Part shown: positions 16,485-25,201 of the stretch, piece by piece
Position numbering within the stretch: the stretch's first letter is position 1
How the letters are laid out: the number at the start of each line of letters is the position of its first letter
Assembly (NCBI RefSeq): GCF_017875645.1
Contig: NZ_JAGGMR010000001.1
Coordinates: 1,116,001-1,180,000, forward strand
Direction: 5' to 3'
Source of the DNA: Nocardia goodfellowii
Lineage (GTDB): Bacteria; Actinomycetota; Actinomycetes; Mycobacteriales; Mycobacteriaceae
DNA: 64,000 nt
Notes under the pieces: generated by a model
The model's database searches: none
What the model saw: the letters and a program-made list of their open reading frames with translations, nothing else
What the model was told of the DNA's origin: nothing
Translations under genes and position numbers: made by a program

Positions 16485-16574
16485 TGGCGGAGGCGAGAGG
16501 ATTTGAACCTCCGGTCCCCGTGAAGGGACAACTCATTAGCAGTGAGTCCCATTCGGCCGCTCTGGCACGCCTCC
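16485..16574 (-). tRNA. tRNA-Ser(GCT)
   Basis: A class II tRNA with acceptor stem GGAGGCG/CGCCTCC, anticodon stem ACTCA/TGAGT with loop CTGCTAA (anticodon GCT), long variable arm, T-loop TTCAAAT and an encoded CCA. It lies just upstream of tRNA-Arg(ACG) on the same strand with a 17-base spacer, so the two are probably co-transcribed. Confidence 0.96.
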
Positions 16575-16666
16575 TGGAGCCTTCTCTTCGAGGGCACCGG
16601 TCCTTTCGAACCGCCGAGCATGAAGATTACAGGAGGCACCGGTCAGAGTACAAAACGCCTGGTCAA

Positions 16667-17383
16667 CTAGCGTAAGTTGCTGTCGAACCAGTCGAAGATG
16701 CGGGTTTGGGCGGCGATGAAATCGGTGTCGTCTTCGTCGGCTCCGGGGCCGGAGTGGTCGGCGCGGTGGTGCAGGCCGGGGTAGCTGACGACCAGGGAGG
16801 CGACGGAGGCGCGGGCGGCAGCGTCGCGGAGTTGGTCGATGTGCGCGGACGGGATGGCGGGGTCGTCCGCGCCGTAGAGGCCGAGCCACGGAGCCTGCAG
16901 TTCGGGAGCAGCTCGGACCAGGGCGTCGCAGTCGTCGGTGAGGGGTTCGAGAATGCCGGGGGCGGCGACGCTGACGGCCGCTCCGACCGGGCGGTTGGTG
17001 GCGACGAGGAAGGCGGCGGTGCCGGCGTGGTCGAACCCGAGGACGCCGATGCAGTCGGGGAAGACGCCGTGCGCGGTGAGCCAGTCGTGACAGGCGTCGA
17101 AGTCGTCGAACAATTCGTCGCCGAAGACTTCGTGAGAAGGATCACCGTTGGCGCGATGGAAGAGGTTGGGGGCGACGACGGTCCAGCCGTCGACCGCGAG
17201 CGCCTGCATGAGCTCCAGCAACGGCGCGGTGAACTCGCGGGATTCGTGCAGGACGACGATCGCGCCGCGGGCATGGCCCTCCGGTTCGATCACCATGATC
17301 GGCACATGCTTGTCGGCGTCAGGACGCTCCGCCAGCGTGGTGGCTCGGCGTAGGGGGGCAATATCGTCAAAGGTGCCCGACAT
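16667..17383 (-). CDS. Dienelactone hydrolase-like protein with Asp at the nucleophile position
   Basis: A 238-residue alpha/beta-hydrolase fold protein of the dienelactone hydrolase type. Strand order is recognisable: AIVVLHESREF, then VVAPNLFHR, then the nucleophile elbow, then APWLGLYGADDPAIP with the acid residue, then YPGLHHRADH with the catalytic His region. The elbow reads VLGFDHAG, so the expected Cys (or Ser) is Asp118. Classical DLH chemistry needs the Cys, so this copy may be non-hydrolytic or use another mechanism. Single gene, downstream of the two tRNAs in map order and on the same strand. Confidence 0.8.
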   Translation of the reverse strand: MSGTFDDIAPLRRATTLAERPDADKHVPIMVIEPEGHARGAIVVLHESREFTAPLLELMQALAVDGWTVVAPNLFHRANGDPSHEVFGDELFDDFDACHDWLTAHGVFPDCIGVLGFDHAGTAAFLVATNRPVGAAVSVAAPGILEPLTDDCDALVRAAPELQAPWLGLYGADDPAIPSAHIDQLRDAAARASVASLVVSYPGLHHRADHSGPGADEDDTDFIAAQTRIFDWFDSNLR

Positions 17384-17561
17384 GGCATCCAGAGTAGGGC
17401 GACAGCCTGATCTTGGCGAGAAGTTGCACGTGAGCGGGTTCCAACCGCAATTTTTCCGGTACGGACGACCTGATCGGTGTCTGGACCGAGCCCGGATCGA
17501 GACCTGCGCCTCGGTTCCGCACCCCGATCCGAGGCCGTGCCGCGCCCTCTAGGGTGTAGGA

Positions 17562-18641
17562 GTGAGTGCGCAGATCCGGCCGGACCTTTCCGCTATTCCG
17601 GCGTACACCCCAGGCCGCAGCTATCCCGGCGCGGTCAAGCTGGCAAGCAACGAGACCACGTTGCCGCCATTGCCCGCGGCCGCCAAGGCGATCGGTGCGG
17701 CAGCGGAGCTGGCACACCGCTACCCGGACAATCAGGCCACCGAACTGCGCGCGGCGCTCGCGGATTTCCTGGACGTCACCGTGGAGCAGGTGGCTGTCGG
17801 CTGCGGCAGCGTCGCGCTGCTGCAGGAGCTGGTCCAGATCACCTGCAGTTCGGCGCAGGACGAGGTGCTGTTCGCCTGGCGCTCGTTCGAGGCGTACCCG
17901 ATCGTCGCTCAGGTCGGTCACGCGACGGCCGTGCAGGTGCCGCTGACCTCGGAGCATGTGCACGATCTCGACGCGCTCGCGGCGGCGGTGACACCGCGGA
18001 CCAAGCTGGTGTTCGTCTGCAATCCGAACAATCCGACGGGGACGGCCGTCGGCCAGGACGCGCTGGTGCGCTTCCTGGATGCCGTGCCCTCGGATGTGCT
18101 GATCGTGCTGGACGAGGCCTACTTCGAATACTTGCGGCTGGCCGGCACCGGCCAGTGCCCGGACGGCGTCGAACTCGGCCGTGGCCGCCCGAATGTCATT
18201 GTGCTGCGCACGTTTTCCAAGGCGTACGGGCTGGCCGGGCTGCGGGTCGGTTACGCGGTCGGCGATCCGGAGGTGATCACCGCGCTGATGAAGGTGCACA
18301 TTCCGTTCAGCGTGAACCGGGTGGCGCAGGCGGCGGCGATCGCGTCGCTGGAGGCACGTGGTGAATTGCTCGAACGCACCGATGCGCTGATCGTCGAACG
18401 GGAACGAGTCCGGGCGGCGATGCGCGGGGCCGGTTACGAGGTGCCGCCGAGCGAAACCAACTTCATCTGGCTGCCGCTGGGCGGGCGCAGCGCCGCGTTC
18501 GCGGAGGCGAGTGCGGAAGCCGGCGTTCTGGTGCGCCCCTACACCGCCGACGGCGTGCGCGTCACCATCGGCGACCCGCACGAGAACGACACCTTCCTGC
18601 GTTTCGCCACCGATCCCGAGGTCGCGGCGCGCTTCAGCTGA
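17562..18641 (+). CDS. pat: Histidinol-phosphate / aromatic aminotransferase
   Basis: A 359-residue PLP-dependent fold-type I aminotransferase of the HisC family. The PLP lysine is Lys220 in RTFSKAYGLAGLRVGYAVG. CNPNNPTGT and VLDEAYFEY carry the phosphate and pyridine contacts. It corresponds to M. tuberculosis Rv3772 (hisC2), now named pat, a phenylalanine/aromatic aminotransferase; the short N-terminal start IRPDLSAIPAYTPGRS fits that subgroup. Start GTG at 17562. The stop overlaps the convergent esterase gene by eight bases. Confidence 0.9.
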   Translation: MSAQIRPDLSAIPAYTPGRSYPGAVKLASNETTLPPLPAAAKAIGAAAELAHRYPDNQATELRAALADFLDVTVEQVAVGCGSVALLQELVQITCSSAQDEVLFAWRSFEAYPIVAQVGHATAVQVPLTSEHVHDLDALAAAVTPRTKLVFVCNPNNPTGTAVGQDALVRFLDAVPSDVLIVLDEAYFEYLRLAGTGQCPDGVELGRGRPNVIVLRTFSKAYGLAGLRVGYAVGDPEVITALMKVHIPFSVNRVAQAAAIASLEARGELLERTDALIVERERVRAAMRGAGYEVPPSETNFIWLPLGGRSAAFAEASAEAGVLVRPYTADGVRVTIGDPHENDTFLRFATDPEVAARFS

Positions 18642-19728
18642 GACCGGCCGCCAGCGCCGGCCAGGACGCGGCCAGTTCGTCGGACCAGTACGGCCAAGAG
18701 TGCGTGCCGGTCGGTCGCAGGTTCACCGCGGCCGGAATACCCAGTGCGGCAAGGCGATCGGCGAGGCTGCGGGTGCAGGTGAAGGTGGCGGCCTCCAGCG
18801 GGCCGCCGAAGCCGACGGCGCTGACCAGTTCCGGATTGCCGGGCACGTCGTACTTGCCGGGTATCCCGCTGCCCGCGGACAGGTAAATCGCCTTGCCGCG
18901 CAACGCGTCCGCCTGCGACAGCACATCGTGGGCACGCCACTGCGGATCTTCCTCGGGGCCGAACATATTGTCCGCCTTGCCGTTATAGGTGGCGACTACG
19001 GCGCGCGCCTGCGCTTGCCCGGCATCGCTGCCCATCTCGTAGCAGCCGCTGTGCCCGGCCACGGCGGCATAGAGCTCCGGCTGTCGCACCGCCAGCATCA
19101 GCGCGGCCTCCGCGCCCATCGACACGCCCATGACGGCATTGCGGCCGGTGCCGGCGAACTGGGCGTCGATCAGCGGGGGCAACTCCTCGGTGAGGAAGGT
19201 TTCCCACTTGTTCAGGCCGAGCACCGGGTCCTCGCGGCGCCAGTCGGTGTAGTAGCTGGCCGGGCCGCCGACGGTAAGGACCACGGTGACGTCTTTGTCC
19301 TCGAAGAATTCGGCGGCGCCACCGAGTACCGTCCAGTTGTTGCTCTCGGATTTGGCGCTGCGGCCGTCGAGCATGTAGACGACCGGGCGCGGCTGAGAAG
19401 TATTGCGCGGCAGTAGAACCTGCACCTCGACGGTGCGGCGCATGGCGGGCGAGGAGATGAACACGCGCAGCTTGCGTTCGCCGACCTGGGTGATGCGCTG
19501 GATGAAGGGGGTGGCGGGCGGCGCGGTGGTGGGCGCGGCCGGATCCGGCTTGTCCGAGGAACCGCTGTTGGGCTTGACCTGCGGGTCGGAAAGGGCCGCG
19601 GGCGGCCCTAGGGCCGCCGCACCGGCTAGCAGGGCGGCGGTGGCGAGCACGCCGGATAGCCGACGTAGTGCCTGTGCTGACGGCTTGTCCCGGATGTGCT
19701 CGGAGACGATTTTGCGCCGAGACCGCAT
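18634..19728 (-). CDS. Secreted esterase of the Ag85 mycolyltransferase family
   Basis: About 364 residues. A signal peptide lies at the N-terminus (RRLSGVLATAALLAGAAALG, then cleavage near AALSDP), followed by a Pro/Ser linker and an alpha/beta-hydrolase esterase domain. The nucleophile elbow is GVSMGAEAAL, and the C-terminal catalytic His is in PTGTHSWPYWSDEL. These features match the antigen 85/trehalose mycolyltransferase-related secreted proteins of mycolic-acid bacteria. ATG 19737 or 19728 could be the start; 19728 is preferred because the signal peptide then begins with RSRRK. It may transfer mycolates or act as a wall-lipid esterase; which of these is not decided. Confidence 0.82.
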   Translation of the reverse strand: MRSRRKIVSEHIRDKPSAQALRRLSGVLATAALLAGAAALGPPAALSDPQVKPNSGSSDKPDPAAPTTAPPATPFIQRITQVGERKLRVFISSPAMRRTVEVQVLLPRNTSQPRPVVYMLDGRSAKSESNNWTVLGGAAEFFEDKDVTVVLTVGGPASYYTDWRREDPVLGLNKWETFLTEELPPLIDAQFAGTGRNAVMGVSMGAEAALMLAVRQPELYAAVAGHSGCYEMGSDAGQAQARAVVATYNGKADNMFGPEEDPQWRAHDVLSQADALRGKAIYLSAGSGIPGKYDVPGNPELVSAVGFGGPLEAATFTCTRSLADRLAALGIPAAVNLRPTGTHSWPYWSDELAASWPALAAGLS

Positions 19729-19788
19729 GGATTCCATACTGCCAGAAATGGGCGGTTCATCCCGCGCGCCAGCGGTTCTCGCGGCGAG

Positions 19789-20862
19789 TTACGCGGGCGC
19801 GTCGAGGTTTTCCTGCCATCGGCGCTCCACGCCGGCGAAACGCCAGACGGCGACGGCGACGACCCAGGTGAGGACGAACAGGCCGACGATGATGTAGCCG
19901 AGCGCGCCGAGATCTAGGTTGCCGACCCAGGCGACGGGCCCGGCTTCGATTTCCAGTTTCTCGACGAAGATCGAGATGATCTCCTGGCCGCCGATGAGCA
20001 GCGCCACCGCGACCGAGAGGCCGGTGATCACCAGGTTGTAGTAGATCTTGCGGACGGGTTTGGCGAAAGCCCAGTCGTAGGCATAGCTCATGAAGGAGCC
20101 GTCGAGCGAGTCGAACAGCGTCATGCCCGCCGAGAACAGCACCGGCAGAACGAGAATCGAGTACCAGGGCAGCCCGGTGGCCGCCGCGCCGCCCGCGATG
20201 ACCAGCAGGCCGACCTCGGTGACGGTATCGAAACCGAGGCCGAAGAGCAGGCCGACGGGGTACATGTGCCGGGGTTTGCGGACCAGGCCGACCACCGGTC
20301 GCAGGATGCGGTTGAGCAGGCCGCGGTTGTCGAGTTCGCGTTCCAGGGCGGCTTCGTCGAACTCGCCCCGGCGCATGCCGCGGAAGACCCGCCAGATTCC
20401 GATCAGCGAGGCCAGGTTCAGCAGACCGATGGCGATGAGGAACGTGCCCGAGACGCTGGTGCCCCACAGCCCCGTCCAGTGCTGCAGCGCCGAATCCTCG
20501 TCCTCCAGGTTGGCGGCGAGCGCACGCACGCCGAACGCCAGCAGCGCGACCAGGATGAAGACGACGCTGGAGTGACCCAGGGCGAACCAGAAGCCGACGG
20601 TCTGGACCTTCTGCTTGCCGTTCTCCGCGACCAGCTTGCGGGTGGTGTTGTCGATGGCGGCGATGTGGTCGGCGTCGAAGGCATGCCGCATGCCGAGGGT
20701 GTAGGCGGTGACGCCCAGGCCGACGCCGAATACGGCCCCGCCGACCATGTGGTGGCCGGGCACCACGAACAGCAGCAGAGTGCCCCAACCGAGAATGTGG
20801 AGTGCGATGACGGCGACCACCATCCCGATCACGCTGTATCCGCCTGCCAACCCCTTGCGCAC
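19789..20862 (-). CDS. HoxN/HupN/NixA family nickel/cobalt permease
   Basis: A 357-residue inner-membrane transporter with about eight hydrophobic segments. The signature HAFDADHIAAIDN of the NiCoT family is present in the second helix, with FALGHSSVV and LFGLGFDTVTEVGLL as the other two conserved helix motifs. The GTG at 20862 is preferred over the longer frame (20988) because GCGAGGTG precedes it and the extra 42 residues are not family-like. It would supply Ni or Co for urease, hydrogenase or cobalamin enzymes, none of which is in this window. Transcribed divergently from the NO synthase gene. Confidence 0.9.
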   Translation of the reverse strand: MRKGLAGGYSVIGMVVAVIALHILGWGTLLLFVVPGHHMVGGAVFGVGLGVTAYTLGMRHAFDADHIAAIDNTTRKLVAENGKQKVQTVGFWFALGHSSVVFILVALLAFGVRALAANLEDEDSALQHWTGLWGTSVSGTFLIAIGLLNLASLIGIWRVFRGMRRGEFDEAALERELDNRGLLNRILRPVVGLVRKPRHMYPVGLLFGLGFDTVTEVGLLVIAGGAAATGLPWYSILVLPVLFSAGMTLFDSLDGSFMSYAYDWAFAKPVRKIYYNLVITGLSVAVALLIGGQEIISIFVEKLEIEAGPVAWVGNLDLGALGYIIVGLFVLTWVVAVAVWRFAGVERRWQENLDAPA

Positions 20863-21407
20863 TGTGCACCTCGCTACCTCGCCCAACCGATCGTTGAACG
20901 GTACGACAGGCGTATGACAGCGAGGTTGCCTGGAAGCCCCTGGCAAACTCCGATTCGGTCGCTTGACTGACAGCGCAGGCCAATCCAACTGGGATTACGT
21001 CGAATTCGGGCACACGACCAGCACACCGGTCGTACGCTTTTCCCCGGGCCTTCCTCAGGCGTCGATCGGATACCGGATGACCGCGCGCAGCTCTGCCCCA
21101 CACCCAGCTCAGGGTGTTGCGTGCGCGGACATGCGCAAGAGACGCCGAGAACGCGCCCGCACCGACAACATCGTTCGCCCCGCACCAGCCCGGCGATACG
21201 GGCTACTTCACGGCATCACGGAGCGCCGCTCCGGCCGCGCTCCCCCGACACCGTTCCACGTCCGTCGCGCATACCCCTCGCGAACTTTCGCGGCGGGCTG
21301 ACCCGCACGGCTCCTGGCCCGGCCGGCGTACGCCGGTGATCGATCCACGCTCCACGTTCGATGTCTTGTCTGTTCTCGCAGTACCTGATGCCCGACCGGA
21401 GAAAATC
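20863..21407. other. Intergenic region between NiCoT permease and NO synthase (545 bp)
   Basis: No convincing gene. It contains an inverted repeat ACGACC (21014-21019) / GGTCGT (21028-21033) and an ATG-led extension of the NOS frame (from 21114) that has non-coding composition and no NOS similarity. No riboswitch for cobalamin or nickel is evident by eye. Confidence 0.5.
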
Positions 21408-22538
21408 GTGAATCAAATGTTGCCCGTTCGTCAGTTCCAAAACCTCACCGACGCAGGCGCTTTCGGCCCCGAGCAAGCACGCCGGCTGCGCGAGTGCGAC
21501 GAATTCTTCCGACAACCGGAATTGGCGCACCTGCCGAGCCATCGCCGCCGGGTCGCCCTGCGCGAACTCGAACACGAGGCCGTCTACGAGCACACCGCCG
21601 AGGAAATCCTGATCGGCGCCAAACTCGCCTGGCGAAACCATGCCCGCTGCGTCGGCCGGAAGCATTGGCGCGCACTGAAATTGATCGACGCACGCCATGT
21701 GCGCTCGGCCACGGAACTGGCCGAGGCCTGCTGGGAGCATCTGCGCCTGGCCACCAACGGCGGCGCCATCCAATCCATGATCACCGTCGGGCCGCCGCGC
21801 CGGCCCGACGGTCGCGAATTCCGCATCGTCTCCGCACAACTCATCCGCTACGCGGGCTACCGCAATGGTGACGGCACCGTCACCGGCGACGCCGCTCACG
21901 TCGCGGTCACCGAATTCGCGCAGAAGCTCGGCTGGCGCGGCGCGGGCACACCCTTCGACATCCTGCCGGTGCTGATCAGCACTCCCGACGAACCGATCCG
22001 CTGGTTCGATGTGCCGCGAGAGCTGGCGCGCGAGGTCGCCCTGGAACACCCGGACTTCGACTGGTTCGCCAGCCTGGGCCTGAAATGGCATGCGCTGCCG
22101 GTCGTTTCCAATATGGACCTGGAGATCGGCGGCGTCACCTACCCCTGCGCGCCGTTCAACGGCTGGTACGTCGGCACCGAGATCGGGGCCCGCAACCTCT
22201 CCGACACCAACCGCTACAACATGCTGCCGCTGATCGCCGACCTGATGGGCCTGGACACCTCCAGCGCGCGCACGCTCTGGCGCGACCAGGCCCTGATCGA
22301 ACTCAACCGCGCCGTGCTGCACAGCTACCGCAAATCCGGCGTCTACCTGGTCGACCACCACACGGTGGCCAAACAGTTCTGCGACCACGTCGCCCGCGAA
22401 CAGGCCGCAGGCCGCACCTGCCCCACCGACTGGTCCTGGATCAACCCGCCCATCTCCGCAGGACTGACACCCACCTTCCACCGCTACTTCGATCCGCCGG
22501 ACGACTCGATCCGCCCGAACTTCGTGCGCCGGGGATAA
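21408..22538 (+). CDS. nos: Nitric oxide synthase oxygenase (bacterial NOS)
   Basis: A 376-residue haem-thiolate oxygenase domain without a reductase, the size of B. subtilis NOS. The haem ligand is Cys81 in KLAWRNHARCVGRKHWRAL. The arginine-binding Glu258 lies in NGWYVGTEIGARN, followed by DTNRYNMLPLIA, and the C-terminal pterin region is SWINPPISAGLTPTFHRYF. It converts L-arginine to citrulline and NO with an external electron donor. The start is GTG at 21408 after CCGGAGAAAATC; ATG 21417 is the alternative. No reductase or arginine gene is adjacent. Activity has been reported in Nocardia in the past. Confidence 0.95.
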   Translation: MNQMLPVRQFQNLTDAGAFGPEQARRLRECDEFFRQPELAHLPSHRRRVALRELEHEAVYEHTAEEILIGAKLAWRNHARCVGRKHWRALKLIDARHVRSATELAEACWEHLRLATNGGAIQSMITVGPPRRPDGREFRIVSAQLIRYAGYRNGDGTVTGDAAHVAVTEFAQKLGWRGAGTPFDILPVLISTPDEPIRWFDVPRELAREVALEHPDFDWFASLGLKWHALPVVSNMDLEIGGVTYPCAPFNGWYVGTEIGARNLSDTNRYNMLPLIADLMGLDTSSARTLWRDQALIELNRAVLHSYRKSGVYLVDHHTVAKQFCDHVAREQAAGRTCPTDWSWINPPISAGLTPTFHRYFDPPDDSIRPNFVRRG

Positions 22539-22540
22539 GG

Positions 22541-22572
22541 AAAAGCCTCTGACCTTATCGAGGTCAGAGGCT
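22541..22572 (-). terminator. Terminator of tRNA-Ser(TGA)
   Basis: A perfect 12-base stem (22544-22555 with 22561-22572, core GCCTCTGACC) with a T-run on the minus strand. It directly follows the tRNA and also separates it from the convergent NOS gene. Confidence 0.85.
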
Positions 22573-22573
22573 G

Positions 22574-22661
22574 TGGCGGAGACGGAGGGATTTGAACCCC
22601 CGGTCGCTTTCACGACGCACGCTTTCAAGGCGTGTGCATTCGGCCGCTCTGCCACGTCTCC
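22574..22661 (-). tRNA. tRNA-Ser(TGA)
   Basis: A class II tRNA with acceptor stem GGAGACG/CGTCTCC, anticodon stem CACGC/GCGTG with loop CTTGAAA (anticodon TGA), long variable arm, T-loop TTCAAAT and an encoded CCA. The anticodon arm is nearly identical to tRNA-Ser(CGA) at 5902. Confidence 0.95.
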
Positions 22662-22694
22662 AGGGCCTGATGCTATCGCACGGGGTGGAGGGGG

Positions 22695-23870
22695 TCAGCG
22701 TGTAGTCGCGATCAGGGATCGGTCGAGTTCGGCGGGGGACGCGCAACCGACGAGGCCCAGGGCGGAGTCGAAGTCGGCTAGGAGTAGGCGGAAGGCGTGG
22801 CGGGCGCCGGCGCGGCCGCCGATGCCGAGGCCGTAGGCCCATGGGCGGCCGTAGAGCACCGCCTTAGCGCCGAGTGCCAACGCGACGAGCATGTCCGAGC
22901 CGGTGCGGATGCCCGAGTCGAACAGGACGTCGGCGCGGTCGCCGATGCTCGCCACCACGGCGGGCAGGGCGTCCAGGGCACCGATCGCGCCGTCCACCTG
23001 GCGGCCGCCGTGGTTGCTGACGATGACGGCGTCGGCGCCCGCGTCCACGACCTGACGGGCGTCGTCGGGATGCTGGATGCCTTTCACCGCGATCGGCAGA
23101 TCGGTCCATTCCCGCAGGTGCGCGAGATCGGCGGGGCGCAGGGTGTGCTTGCCGAACAGCCCGACCCAGGTGAGGACCGCGAGTTGCATCGCTTCCGGGC
23201 TCTCCTCCGGCGGGTTGGGCAGCTTCGAGCGGAACACCGGATCGGAGAGGTAGTTGGCGATGCCCTTGCCGCGCAGGAAGGGCAGGTGCGCCAGTTCGAG
23301 ATCGCGGGGCCGCCAGCCCAGACTCGGGGTGTCGACCGTGACGACGATGGCTTTCGCGCCCGCGCGTTCGGCGCGTTCGACGAAGGAGCGGGCCAGTTCG
23401 TCGTCGTTCGGCCAATACAGCTGGTACCACCAGGCGTCCGCGGCCGCGCCGACCTCCTCGATAGTGGAAGACGATGCCGTGGACAGCACGGTGCCGATGC
23501 CGAGCTCCTTGGTGACATCGGCGACGACCAGCTCGCCCTTGTCGTGCATCAACTCCAGTACCCCGATGGGCGCGGTCAGCACCGGCGCGGCCAGTTTGGT
23601 GCCCAGCACTTCCACCGACAGATCGCGCGCGCCGGGGCCGGTGGTGCCGCGCAGCATCCGCGGCACGATGCGATGCCGATCGAACGCGGAGCGGTTCGCC
23701 GCCGCGGTGCGCTCCGAGGAAGCACTACCCGCGACATACGCGAACTCGGCCGCACCCAGCACCTCCCGCGCCCGCTGCTCCAACCCCGCTGCCGTCATCG
23801 GCAAATCGGGCACCGCGCCACCCAGTCCCGCCAGGTAGATCTCGTTCTGGAAGTCGATAAAGCTGCTCAC
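22695..23870 (-). CDS. FMN-dependent alpha-hydroxy acid oxidase, lactate 2-monooxygenase type
   Basis: A 391-residue TIM-barrel flavoenzyme of the glycolate oxidase/lactate oxidase family. The FMN site and catalytic His are in VIVSNHGGRQVDGAIGALDALP, followed by VLFDSGIRTGSDMLVALALGAKAVLYGRPW. Upstream features include SSASTIEE-like ASSSTIEEV and WYQLYWPNDD. The length and Ala-rich middle are close to the mycobacterial lactate 2-monooxygenase (about 394 residues), which makes acetate and CO2 from lactate, but substrate residues cannot be settled by eye. The GTG at 23870 gives MSSFIDFQNEIYLAGLGG, typical of the family start. Confidence 0.87.
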   Translation of the reverse strand: MSSFIDFQNEIYLAGLGGAVPDLPMTAAGLEQRAREVLGAAEFAYVAGSASSERTAAANRSAFDRHRIVPRMLRGTTGPGARDLSVEVLGTKLAAPVLTAPIGVLELMHDKGELVVADVTKELGIGTVLSTASSSTIEEVGAAADAWWYQLYWPNDDELARSFVERAERAGAKAIVVTVDTPSLGWRPRDLELAHLPFLRGKGIANYLSDPVFRSKLPNPPEESPEAMQLAVLTWVGLFGKHTLRPADLAHLREWTDLPIAVKGIQHPDDARQVVDAGADAVIVSNHGGRQVDGAIGALDALPAVVASIGDRADVLFDSGIRTGSDMLVALALGAKAVLYGRPWAYGLGIGGRAGARHAFRLLLADFDSALGLVGCASPAELDRSLIATTR

Positions 23871-24179
23871 GGCCGGAACGCTAGTCCCTCCACCGGCCCG
23901 CCGCGCCCCGGCCACCAGATTGGCTGCGGCCCAGCCCGATCCAGTTCATCGCCGGGGCTCGAGCGGCCCAGCCGCGAACAACCACCCGCCATCGCTATCG
24001 AGAACCACCCGGCTCCCAGCGGCCCAGCCGCGATCGGCCACCACCCACCGCGACCCCACAATCACCACCGCCTCCATCGGCCGACCGGCGGCGGGCGGCC
24101 GACCGGCACGTACTTCGGCGGCACGGCGGGCCGGTGCTGGATGAGCGGCGGTGGGTGGGGGCTGGGGCAGGATGGGTGC
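23871..24179. other. Intergenic region with a 16-bp direct repeat and a weak small ORF
   Basis: AGCGGCCCAGCCGCGA occurs twice (23962-23977 and 24018-24033). A 43-codon frame on the minus strand (23946-24077, starting MEAVVIVGSRWVVADRG, G/C-ending codons) spans the repeat. Coding status is doubtful, as no SD is clear. Confidence 0.35.
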
Positions 24180-25181
24180 ATGCGTGGAATCAGGTTGAAC
24201 GGGTTCGGTGGGCCGGAGGTCATGGAGTGGGGGGAGGTGCCTGATCCGGCGCTCGGGTCGGGTGAGGTGCTGATCGATGTGGCTGCCGCCGGAGTCAATC
24301 GGGCGGATCTGTTGCAGCGGCAGGGGTTCTACGCGCCGCCGCCCGGAGCCAGCGATTTGATGGGGCTCGAGGTTTCGGGTGTTGTCGCCGAAGTCGGGGC
24401 GGGGGTGCGGGATTGGCGGGTGGGTGATCGGGTGTGCGCGCTGCTGTCCGGCGGTGGGTATGCCGAGCGCGTCGTCGCGCCCGCCGGTCAGCTGCTGCCG
24501 GTGCCGGAGGGGCTGGATCTCGCCGCGGCGGCCGGGCTGCCGGAGGTCGCCGCCACGGTGTGGTCCAACCTGGTGCTGACGGCTGGGCTGCGCGCGGGGC
24601 AGTTGGTGCTCCTCCACGGCGGCGGCAGCGGGATCGGCACCCATGCCATCCAGGTCGCGGTTCAGCGCGGCGCCCGGGTCGCGGTGACCGCGGGATCGGA
24701 CGAGAAGTTGCGGCGGTGCGCCGAGCTCGGGGCGAGCGTGCTGATCAACTATCGGGAGCAGGATTTCGTCGAGGTCGTGCGGGAGCAGCAGTCCGCCGCG
24801 GGTGGCCCGGGAGCCGACATCATTCTGGACAATATGGGCGCGGCCTATCTGGCGCGCAATGTGGAGGCGCTGGCCGACCACGGCCACCTGGTGGTGATCG
24901 GTATGCAGGGCGGAGTGCAAGCCGAGCTGAATGTCGCGACGCTGCTGGGTAAATGGGGCACCATCCACGCCACCAATCTGCGGAAGCGGCCCGCTACCGG
25001 CAGCCACAGCAAGGCCGAGATCATCGCCGAGGTGCGGCAGCATGTGTGGCCGCTGCTCGCCGACGGGCGGATCGTGCCGGTGATCCATGCCGAACTGCCG
25101 ATCAGCGAGGTCGGCGCGGCACATCGAATGCTCGACGACTCAGGGACTTTCGGAAAGGTCACGCTCCGAGTCGCACACTGA
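24180..25181 (+). CDS. NAD(P)H-quinone oxidoreductase (PIG3-like, zinc-free MDR)
   Basis: A 333-residue medium-chain reductase. The N-terminal GroES-like domain contains AAGVNRADLLQRQGFYAPPPGAS, the segment typical of the PIG3/QOR subgroup. The NADPH-binding motif is LLHGGGSGIGTHAIQVA. Catalytic-zinc Cys/His ligands of alcohol dehydrogenases are absent. Start ATG 24180. It matches M. tuberculosis Rv3777 in type and is placed next to the Rv3778c homologue, as in that genome. It would reduce quinones to semiquinones or hydroquinones with NADPH; the physiological substrate is unknown. Confidence 0.88.
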   Translation: MRGIRLNGFGGPEVMEWGEVPDPALGSGEVLIDVAAAGVNRADLLQRQGFYAPPPGASDLMGLEVSGVVAEVGAGVRDWRVGDRVCALLSGGGYAERVVAPAGQLLPVPEGLDLAAAAGLPEVAATVWSNLVLTAGLRAGQLVLLHGGGSGIGTHAIQVAVQRGARVAVTAGSDEKLRRCAELGASVLINYREQDFVEVVREQQSAAGGPGADIILDNMGAAYLARNVEALADHGHLVVIGMQGGVQAELNVATLLGKWGTIHATNLRKRPATGSHSKAEIIAEVRQHVWPLLADGRIVPVIHAELPISEVGAAHRMLDDSGTFGKVTLRVAH

Positions 25182-25201
25182 CGACGCCGGGACAGCGGCG
25201 G

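Noticed and set aside
20863..21100. Cobalamin or nickel riboswitch before the NiCoT permease
   Set aside because: None of the conserved boxes could be recognised by eye.
21114..21407. N-terminal extension of the NO synthase frame
   Set aside because: No NOS similarity, and a better SD sits at the GTG 21408.
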